Shown: positions 1 through 5,642 of the stretch, in pieces
Layout of the letters: each line of letters starts with the position of its first letter
How positions within the stretch are numbered: position 1 is the stretch's first letter
Assembly (NCBI GenBank): GCA_021734725.1
Contig: JAIPIM010000050.1
Location: forward strand, 1 to 15,846
From: Minisyncoccota bacterium
Lineage (GTDB): Bacteria > Verrucomicrobiota > Lentisphaeria > Oligosphaerales > MVZH01
Direction of reading: 5' to 3'
DNA: 15,846 nucleotides
Notes under the pieces: generated by a model
Told to the model about the DNA's origin: nothing
What the model saw: only the letters and a program-made list of their open reading frames with translations
Databases searched by the model: none
Position numbers and translations under genes: made by a program

Positions 1-895
1 CTTCTGCGATGAGAATGCTGGGAAGGCGTGCACTCAGGAAGTACAGATGGGCGTGGCACTCATAACCAACGTGAAGGTCGCAGTCCTCGTAAGCACGGAG
101 TCCGTCGATATTGCCGCCGAAGTGCCAATCGGCATACCCCAGGGCTGTTGCCCGTTCTCGTATGCGGCGGTTTTTCTCCGCCACTTCAGGACGCATGGCG
201 GCGCTGTTCTCGCGGCGGGCATCCGGGGAATTGTCTGCATCGTCCAGATGGAACGCGCAGTACCGTTCGGCGTAGGGAAAGAGTTGGGCCAAAGTCTCGA
301 GCACCTGCTCGGCCTGTTCCACGTAGTATGCACTCAGGGGCGGGCTGAATACAAGTTTTCGGATATCCGTCGGCCGTTTCATGGGCTTTCCGAGGAAGCG
401 CGTGTTGAACATGGCGGGATCCCCGGTGTAGACCGTGTTTTCAATCCCGTGGCGGCGGAGTATCCGGCGTACGTTATGTTCTCTGCAGGAAACGCATTCG
501 ACCTGTGATGCGATGTGCCGCAGAAACCGGACGGTTGCCTCCGAGTACTGAACCGTACTGCGGCTGACTTCGTCGCCGGGGTAGACATTCCAGTTTGCGC
601 CGATCGGTATCATCGGCACTCGGATGCGGGAGAGGTCTTCAACCAGCCGGTATGTTCCAGGATACATCGGTGTATCGCGAATCGGAAAGGCCGGCATGAG
701 GATGGCCTGCGATTCATTGATATCATCCAATCGTTCCTCGAGTGGTTCCTCGCGGAATATGGTCTCGAATTTGCAGGGGCCTCGTTCGCGTTGAATGAGG
801 TCCTTTGTCCGTTGTTCTATGAGTTTATCGCCGACATTACGACTGCCGTAATCCGGGCAGGTTGTCAGTATCGTGTACCTGAGAGATGAATTCAC
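1..895 (-). CDS. Polysaccharide pyruvyl transferase family protein (3' end cut by window edge)
   Basis: The first 298 codons are present and the C-terminus runs off the left edge. Members of this family (CsaB/WcaK-like) move a pyruvyl group from phosphoenolpyruvate onto a sugar of a cell-surface glycan. The N-terminus has the family's TCPDYGSRNVGD pattern (residues 12-23), a long NWNVYPGD region follows, then SCREHNV with a downstream TGDPAMF. Near the cut end, DLHVGYECHAHLYFLS (about 273-288) matches the conserved His-rich block of the family. The start is GTG: a TAA lies five codons upstream in frame, GTG is the only start codon after it, and AAGGA sits 9 bases before it. It begins 20 bases after the sialidase-like gene's stop, so the two are probably co-transcribed. 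The family is clear; the glycan target is unknown. Confidence 0.85.
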   Translation of the reverse strand, partial: MNSSLRYTILTTCPDYGSRNVGDKLIEQRTKDLIQRERGPCKFETIFREEPLEERLDDINESQAILMPAFPIRDTPMYPGTYRLVEDLSRIRVPMIPIGANWNVYPGDEVSRSTVQYSEATVRFLRHIASQVECVSCREHNVRRILRRHGIENTVYTGDPAMFNTRFLGKPMKRPTDIRKLVFSPPLSAYYVEQAEQVLETLAQLFPYAERYCAFHLDDADNSPDARRENSAAMRPEVAEKNRRIRERATALGYADWHFGGNIDGLRAYEDCDLHVGYECHAHLYFLSARLPSILIAE

Positions 896-915
896 GCGTA
901 TTATTCCTTATGTAC

Positions 916-2022
916 TTACTTCTGGGGCAACTCCCATTGCGACCAGAGCAGTGAGCATTTTTCGCCGGCCGCGGCTTTTTGGTAATAGACGCTGAAGAGA
1001 GTGCCGTCCTCGAGTTCGATGGTCGCGGGATAGCCCAGATCGCCATCCGGTCCGTCGTCGCGAATAATCCAGTCATGCTCCCATGTCGCCCCCTCGTCAC
1101 GGCTGAATGCCACACGCTGGCCGAACGGTTCGAGGCGATAGCCGTACGTGAGCACCAACGTCCCCGATGAGTGTTGCAAGAGGTGAGGGGGGGACCCATG
1201 GAAACCGAGCGGCTTGGGCGTTGTCCACGTGCGTCCGCCGTCGTCGGACTCGGTCTGCATAATACTGAAATGAGGAATGCCCGCCGCTTTCAGTTCCTTA
1301 CCGCTGTGTGCCTGGATGCGGATCATGCCGAGCAGGCGACCGGACGGCAGTTCGACCACGTGCGGTTCATGGTAGTTTACGGGCTCTGTTTTTGCGGCAA
1401 CGGGGACCTCGCCGACCGTTTTCCAGGTCCGTCCGTCGTCCTGGCTGCGCGCCGCGCGGATTGTGCTGACGACCCGGTCTTCCGGAGACCAGAAATTCTT
1501 CCCGAGGTACAGCAGGTCGCCGTGACGCAGTTGGATCGGCCCGTGGGGTGCGGAAACCGGTGCGCGCACGGGGGTCCCCCAGGTTGCGCCGCCGTCTTCG
1601 CTGAGCATCACCCAGGACCCCACCAGTTTATTGACCTTATCGTCCGTCCACTCCGCGAAAGCTTTCTCCCAGAGTTTCCGTTCCTTTTCCGGTGCATGTT
1701 CAGGTATACGGTAATTGCGTGTGTCCGTGCGGAACCATGTTGCGAGCAGCTTGGTGCCTCCCAGGCTGACGATTCCGGCGTCGCGGTCGTCAATCATCGA
1801 GTCTTGGATCACATGCGGTTCTGACCAGGTTTGACCGTTGTCCGTGCTCGTGTTCAGCACGGTTTTGCCAAACGGGCAGATATGCGCGGTGCGCAAGCCC
1901 GAGCTGGCAACCGCGAGTGTCCCATCGTCCATACGTGTGACGGTAGGCCAACCGAAATAGCCGAATGTTTCGTTGGGTATGCGGCATACGATTCCGTGGG
2001 TTGCGTTAAGATGTTTCGACAT
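916..2022 (-). CDS. Sialidase-like BNR/Asp-box beta-propeller protein (exo-alpha-sialidase family)
   Basis: A 368-residue protein with five Asp-box motifs (S-x-D-x-G-x-T-W) at residues 59-66, 141-148, 193-200, 259-266 and 307-314, the signature of the six-bladed sialidase propeller. An RIP motif lies at 14-16, where sialidases place their first catalytic Arg. R235 (MIRIQ) and R296 (YGYRLEP) are candidates for the other two Arg of the carboxylate-binding triad. Family members cleave terminal sialic acids or related acidic sugars. No signal peptide or membrane segment is visible, so it is probably cytoplasmic, unlike most secreted sialidases. The ATG follows GAAAGGA with about 7 bases between. 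It lies between the isomerase-like gene and the pyruvyl transferase on the same strand. The substrate may be something other than sialic acid; many distant members of this fold have other activities. Confidence 0.85.
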   Translation of the reverse strand: MSKHLNATHGIVCRIPNETFGYFGWPTVTRMDDGTLAVASSGLRTAHICPFGKTVLNTSTDNGQTWSEPHVIQDSMIDDRDAGIVSLGGTKLLATWFRTDTRNYRIPEHAPEKERKLWEKAFAEWTDDKVNKLVGSWVMLSEDGGATWGTPVRAPVSAPHGPIQLRHGDLLYLGKNFWSPEDRVVSTIRAARSQDDGRTWKTVGEVPVAAKTEPVNYHEPHVVELPSGRLLGMIRIQAHSGKELKAAGIPHFSIMQTESDDGGRTWTTPKPLGFHGSPPHLLQHSSGTLVLTYGYRLEPFGQRVAFSRDEGATWEHDWIIRDDGPDGDLGYPATIELEDGTLFSVYYQKAAAGEKCSLLWSQWELPQK

Positions 2023-2024
2023 GT

Positions 2025-2207
2025 TTAAATCCTTTCTCTATTTTTGTGGGTTACGGTCTTTTTATCAGGGGACCACTTGGTGTCTGGATCAATATCATAC
2101 AGAGGCAGGCTGTTGATACTCGCCACGGGTGGATAAGGATTGTGGGTCGAGAATGCATACCATTCATGAACGCACAGAGATTCGGAGGGAGGGAAATTTG
2201 TGCTCGG
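2025..2207 (-). pseudogene. Possible coding remnant between the isomerase and the sialidase
   Basis: The 219-base gap between the isomerase stop and the sialidase ATG contains a 60-codon open stretch with no usable ATG or Shine-Dalgarno sequence. It ends in TAA two bases before the sialidase start. Its translation looks protein-like, for example VHEWYAFSTHNPYPP and LPLYDIDPDTKWSPD. An in-frame TAA at 2208-2210 closes it upstream. Beyond that, the same frame continues as DPETRSVEPL before entering the isomerase gene out of frame. It could be the decayed C-terminus of a lost gene, or chance. I do not recognise a family. Confidence 0.25.
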
Positions 2208-2241
2208 TTAGAGTGGCTCCACTGAGCGTGTCTCAGGATCA

Positions 2242-3024
2242 TTATCCTTTATGACTTCGTCGTTCGAGGATACGGAGCAGGGTTTTGGCGTCGGCCGCGA
2301 ACTGTGTTGGATTATCGTCGCGCACAAACTCCAGCAAGGCCCAGCGGACGTTGTCGGTCCGCGGTACTGTTTCCAGGTAGGACCTCCAGTCAGGCTCACC
2401 GTCGGCGAGCGGACATCGGTCATGGTCGTGCCAGTGAAACACATGAAGATTGGCCAGGTACGGCAACATCTTTTTCAATGCGTCAATGCGTTCTTGGCAG
2501 GACCATCCCGGGAGTGGTTGCCAGTAGCATTGCATGCCGGCCTCGTGGGTTGCTCCCAGCAATGCCGCCGCGGACGCAGTGGTGTCGGTCAACGTATTTC
2601 CATGAAACTCGAATGCGACTTGAACTCCCTGCCCGGCGGCTTCCGCCGCGATACGGCGACTTTCGTCTTCGACCCATTTGCGATGTTTGTTATCCGCGTC
2701 CGCGGATCCCACGGTTCCCGCCCACACCCGGATGAGGGGGGCCTCCAGCACGAGGGCCGTTTCGAGAACACTTGTAAAGCTGAGTCCGTCCTCTTCACTT
2801 TGTCCGACTCTGTAATACGAGCCGTAGGCGGCCACCTGCAGTCCGGCATTTTTTGTCAGGCGGTTCACCTCACGCGCTCGTGTGACATCGCCGTGCGGCA
2901 CATGAACGTCGCCGCCCCATTCAATGCCGGCGAGGCCCGCTTCGGACACCAAGTCTACGATGTTTTCGGGAGAAAGCGCTCGAAAGGTGATGGATACTAA
3001 ACCGGGTAAGATGTCGCCTGTCAT
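2242..3024 (-). CDS. Sugar phosphate isomerase/epimerase-like TIM barrel (xylose isomerase-like, AP endonuclease 2 family)
   Basis: A 260-residue single-domain protein of the xylose isomerase-like TIM barrel superfamily. Beta-strand ends carry the expected acidic and His residues: E35 (GIEWGGD), E139 and H141 (VAFEFHGNT), the WQP motif at 168-170, H194/H197/H199 (LHVFHWH) and E232 (LLEFV). E139, H197 and E232 are the likeliest metal ligands. Superfamily members isomerise or epimerise sugars, inositols or keto acids using a divalent metal; the substrate cannot be read from this sequence. The ATG has GGAG 7 bases upstream. It is the first gene of the minus-strand cassette and is followed by the sialidase-like and pyruvyl transferase genes, which suggests a role in handling an unusual sugar. 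No signal peptide, so cytoplasmic. Confidence 0.85.
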   Translation of the reverse strand: MTGDILPGLVSITFRALSPENIVDLVSEAGLAGIEWGGDVHVPHGDVTRAREVNRLTKNAGLQVAAYGSYYRVGQSEEDGLSFTSVLETALVLEAPLIRVWAGTVGSADADNKHRKWVEDESRRIAAEAAGQGVQVAFEFHGNTLTDTTASAAALLGATHEAGMQCYWQPLPGWSCQERIDALKKMLPYLANLHVFHWHDHDRCPLADGEPDWRSYLETVPRTDNVRWALLEFVRDDNPTQFAADAKTLLRILERRSHKG

Positions 3025-3373
3025 TCGACTTCTCCAGTACTCTTCACTCTACAGACAGTGTCTCCCACAAGTCCTATGAAAATAGCATGATACTGGGGGG
3101 GAAACAAGGCCGTTGTGTCTTTTATTTATGGGTTTTCCGCGGAGGAGTCTTATCGGGAGTACGTACAGATGTTTTGATTGTACCCAACCGGTGGCATTTT
3201 TTTTTGGATTCTTTGTACTTCGGCGATACAGTGCGCTGGTACTTTAAGAGTGTCGGTGCTACGTATTCTTGCACGGAGCGTGAAGACCGATGGCAAAGAC
3301 CGTTGCGGGTTCATGCTTGCGTTATGCCGTGTTATTCAACATGTAAGGCGAAATGTAAGGCGAAAGATCTGAA
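3025..3373. other. Divergent intergenic region between isomerase and ZIP transporter
   Basis: This 349-base region holds no convincing gene; the open frames across it have no family-like content. It should carry promoters for both flanking genes, but I found no hexamer pair good enough to call. It includes a near-palindrome AGACA-G-TGTCT at 3053-3063, about 30 bases upstream of the isomerase ATG, a run of seven G at about 3093 and a run of nine T at about 3196. Confidence 0.6.
3341..3364 (+). repeat. Perfect 12-bp tandem duplication in the leader of the ZIP gene
   Basis: ATGTAAGGCGAA occurs twice head to tail at 3341-3352 and 3353-3364, ending 9 bases before the transporter ATG. Each copy has an AAGG that could act as a weak ribosome binding site; the second sits about 13 bases from the start. 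No better Shine-Dalgarno sequence is present. Confidence 0.7.
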
Positions 3374-4273
3374 ATGGGGATTTGGATTGCTTTTGGGTTG
3401 ACGTTGTTTGCCGGGATGGCGACCGGCATCGGGAGTGCCATTGCGTTTTTCGCCAAGCGCACGAACTACCGGTTTCTGTCGGTGGCTACGGGATTCTCGG
3501 CCGGCGTTATGCTGTACGTGTCGTTTGTCGAGATTTTTGTTAAAGGATCCGATGCTTTAACTGTAGCCTACGGTGACTATTGGGGGCACTGGATAAATGT
3601 CGGTGCCTTCTTTGGGGGGATCCTTCTCATCGGGATCATTGACAACCTCATTCCGTCGGGTGAAAACCCGCATGCCGTGCACGCGACATCGGAAACTGCC
3701 CCGTTGCATGACCCGTCACTGTCGAGCGCCGAGGTTGTGGCATCGTCCGGAGCAGCGGAAGTTGCGGACGAACGAGATGTTCATGATCACGGGGATCACA
3801 GTCATCTTCTTCGGATGGGCCTGTTCACGGCACTTGCCATCGGCATCCACAATTTTCCCGAGGGGCTGGCCACATTTCTGGCGGCGCTTGAAGATCCGAA
3901 AGTTGGAGTGGCAATTGCCGTTGCGGTTGCACTGCACAACATCCCCGAGGGCGTCAGTGTTTCGGTTCCCATCTTTTACGCTACGGGTGACCGCCGAAAG
4001 GCGTTTATTCTATCGGTATTGAGCGGGTGCGCCGAAGTGGTGGGGGCGGGTATTGCTTATGTGCTCCTGCGACTGTTTGTGACGGATCCTCAGGGGGGCG
4101 TTCCACCGCAGATTATGGGCATGTTATTTGCCGGTGTTGCCGGTATCATGGTGTACATCAGCGTTGACGAACTTTTGCCGACCAGTCGCGCCTACGGCAA
4201 AGGGCATGACAGTTTATTTGGGCTTGTGGCCGGCATGGCAGTGATGGCGCTGAGTTTGTTGATTATGAAATGA
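3374..4273 (+). CDS. zupT: ZIP family divalent metal (zinc) transporter, ZupT-like
   Basis: A 299-residue polytopic inner-membrane protein that imports Zn2+ and possibly other divalent metals. The N-terminus (LTLFAGMATGIGSAIAFF) matches the first membrane helix of ZupT. Helices 4 and 5 carry the two ZIP signature motifs: HNFPEG at residues 159-164 and HNIPEG at 188-193, whose His and Glu residues form the intramembrane metal site. A cytoplasmic loop before helix 4 is His-rich, with H137, H139, H142 and H144, as is usual for the variable ZIP loop. The ATG at 3374 gives the family-typical N-terminus although its ribosome binding site is weak. It stands alone, divergent from the sugar cassette and convergent with the M20 gene. 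No Zur-type operator was recognised. Metal specificity is inferred from family. Confidence 0.92.
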   Translation: MGIWIAFGLTLFAGMATGIGSAIAFFAKRTNYRFLSVATGFSAGVMLYVSFVEIFVKGSDALTVAYGDYWGHWINVGAFFGGILLIGIIDNLIPSGENPHAVHATSETAPLHDPSLSSAEVVASSGAAEVADERDVHDHGDHSHLLRMGLFTALAIGIHNFPEGLATFLAALEDPKVGVAIAVAVALHNIPEGVSVSVPIFYATGDRRKAFILSVLSGCAEVVGAGIAYVLLRLFVTDPQGGVPPQIMGMLFAGVAGIMVYISVDELLPTSRAYGKGHDSLFGLVAGMAVMALSLLIMK

Positions 4274-4350
4274 ATCGCTGCTTACATCCTGGTATCAGGC
4301 ATGGTGCACTATTGGCACTGCTCGGTTGCCAGGTGAGTATCGCGACATAA
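4270..4350 (+). CDS. Possible 26-residue lipoprotein-like mini-ORF overlapping the ZIP stop
   Basis: An ATG overlaps the transporter stop codon as ATGA and opens a 26-codon frame ending in TAA. The peptide begins MNRCLHPGIRHG and continues ALLALLGCQ: positively charged residues, a short hydrophobic stretch and a lipobox-like LLGC. That resembles a lipoprotein signal peptide with almost no mature part. It has no ribosome binding site of its own and would depend on coupling to the transporter gene. It may be chance or a truncated relic. Confidence 0.2.
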   Translation: MNRCLHPGIRHGALLALLGCQVSIAT

Positions 4351-4391
4351 CGAGACACCTTTCTTCGGCATAACCGTATCGGTTACAACGC

Positions 4392-4418
4392 TCTTTGAGT
4401 CTTTGTAGTGAATAGCGC
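4392..4418 (+). repeat. Intergenic repeat, copy 1 (CTTTGAGTCTTTG core at 4393-4405)
   Basis: The core CTTTGAGTCTTTG and the GTGAATA that follows two bases later recur in inverted orientation at 8640-8665. Across 26 aligned bases, 22 match. This copy lies in the gap where the ZIP and M20 genes converge. It resembles the degenerate CTTTGTGTCTTTGTGGTGAA-type dispersed intergenic repeats known from several environmental bacteria; that comparison is from memory. Confidence 0.5.
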
Positions 4419-4451
4419 TGGTCGGGAGAAGCTCTTTGAGGCGGGGGGGTG

Positions 4452-5531
4452 TCAAGCGACTTCTGAATTCAAGGTGATCTGGAGCAGGGTGGGGAGGAGT
4501 TCTTCGTAGGCCTTCAATCCCTTCAGTTCCAGGGCTTCGTTATCGCCGTGCAGATCGCGTCCCGGGATGCCGATGATGGCAATGGGGACCCCCATGTCGA
4601 CGAAGTGCCGCGCGTCGGTCGCTCCGTTGCTACGTTTAACGGCAATGTCTCGCCCGAGCATCGTTCGCATGCATTCAACGACGCGCTGTATTTCTGAATT
4701 TTCCGGATTACAGAAAACCGGCGGCGCCAGCATCCCCGGATCTGCCTCGAGGCCCGACGTCTCTCGAATCGACCGCAGAAGTTCCTCGAAATCCGTTGTT
4801 TCCGTGAACCGTACGTTGAGTGTCATCTCTGCTGAATCAGGAACGCGATTGTGGGCGTTACCGGCCCGGATTGTTGTGGCAGCCGCTGTGTTGTGCCATT
4901 CGTCAGGCGGATTTATTGGCGGGAAAAGAGGTTGGATTTTACGGTATCCTTCGATCAACCGATCAATGGCATTGTCCCCTTTCCATGGTTCCGCGGCGTG
5001 GCAGCCGGTGCCGTGGGCCCGCAGGGTGAGGGATACAACGCCTTTCTGGGCGGTGACCAGGGAATACCCGCTGCCGTCGCAGACGAGAACGAGGCGGCGT
5101 GCGCGGTAGCCGCGGTCTACCATGGCCTTGGTTGTCGCGCCGCCCGTTTCCTCATCCGTTGAAAAGATTGCGCCTACGCTGACATCCGCGTTTTTGAGTT
5201 TTATAAGGGTTTGCATAATCAGCGCGCAGTTTCCCAGGCAATCGTGGGTACCGCGACCGCGGAGCCAGCCGTCCGCCTGCGTTAGCGTAAACATGGTATT
5301 ATCCGCGGGAACCACGTCCAAGTGTGCATTCAACAGGATGTCGCATTCTTTGTCCGCAACGGTTGCGGCATAAAGAACACGGCGTCCGGCAAGCTCTTCA
5401 ACGGACGTATGGACTCCAGCTTGCGTCAGGTATTTTCTGGCGAAGTCCGCCAGTGCATTTACCTGTTCAAGGTTATCGGTAACGGGTTGAAACCGCATCA
5501 ATTCAGCAAGCAAGTCAACAGTGTCAAGCAT
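4452..5531 (-). CDS. M20 family metallopeptidase / deacylase (ArgE/DapE-like)
   Basis: A 359-residue cytoplasmic di-zinc hydrolase of the M20 family, which includes acetylornithine deacetylase, succinyl-diaminopimelate desuccinylase and small-peptide peptidases. Visible catalytic residues: H70 and D72 in NAHLDVVPAD, D97 in GRGTHDCLGN (bridging metal ligand), E127 (general base) and E128 (metal) in STDEETGG, D152 in VCDGS, and H328 in GRDLHGDNE. The central dimerisation (lid) domain spans roughly residues 170-280, with GTGCHAAEPWKGDNAID at its start, where M20 enzymes carry a conserved His. Length and domain order match full-length members. The ATG at 5531 starts right before a typical N-terminal helix, though its ribosome binding site is weak. 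Substrate cannot be assigned: there are no arginine or lysine biosynthesis neighbours. It diverges from secA with a 111-base shared upstream region. Confidence 0.92.
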   Translation of the reverse strand: MLDTVDLLAELMRFQPVTDNLEQVNALADFARKYLTQAGVHTSVEELAGRRVLYAATVADKECDILLNAHLDVVPADNTMFTLTQADGWLRGRGTHDCLGNCALIMQTLIKLKNADVSVGAIFSTDEETGGATTKAMVDRGYRARRLVLVCDGSGYSLVTAQKGVVSLTLRAHGTGCHAAEPWKGDNAIDRLIEGYRKIQPLFPPINPPDEWHNTAAATTIRAGNAHNRVPDSAEMTLNVRFTETTDFEELLRSIRETSGLEADPGMLAPPVFCNPENSEIQRVVECMRTMLGRDIAVKRSNGATDARHFVDMGVPIAIIGIPGRDLHGDNEALELKGLKAYEELLPTLLQITLNSEVA

Positions 5532-5556
5532 AGGGTTACCATATTCCGCAACTCTT

Positions 5557-5588
5557 TTGTCAACAGATGTGTCACGTTATGCTATAGT
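5557..5588 (+). promoter_or_regulatory. Candidate sigma-70-type extended -10 promoter for secA
   Basis: TTGTCA at 5557-5562 and TATAGT at 5583-5588 lie 20 bases apart, longer than ideal. The -10 is preceded by TG at 5580-5581, giving an extended -10 (TGCTATAGT) that can offset poor spacing. Transcription would start near 5595, leaving a leader of about 48 bases before the secA ATG. Confidence 0.4.
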
Positions 5589-5642
5589 AATTGGCTATTC
5601 GTAAAAACCAATCTCTAACTGTTTAAGTAGAAGAATTCAATA

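Noticed and set aside
1171..1824. Long plus-strand open frames opposite the sialidase gene
   Set aside because: They are antisense shadows of a gene with five clear Asp boxes.
2051..2242. 63-codon ORF starting at the isomerase stop (TAATG)
   Set aside because: Its composition is poor compared with the overlapping frame, and no family was recognised, despite an AAAGGA near its ATG.
3087..3401. Plus-strand open frame upstream of the ZIP gene
   Set aside because: Composition is not protein-like, no family was recognised, and it overlaps the clear transporter start.
4371..4385. TAACCG-TAT-CGGTTA hairpin as a terminator between convergent genes
   Set aside because: The stem is short and AT-containing, and no T-run follows on either strand.
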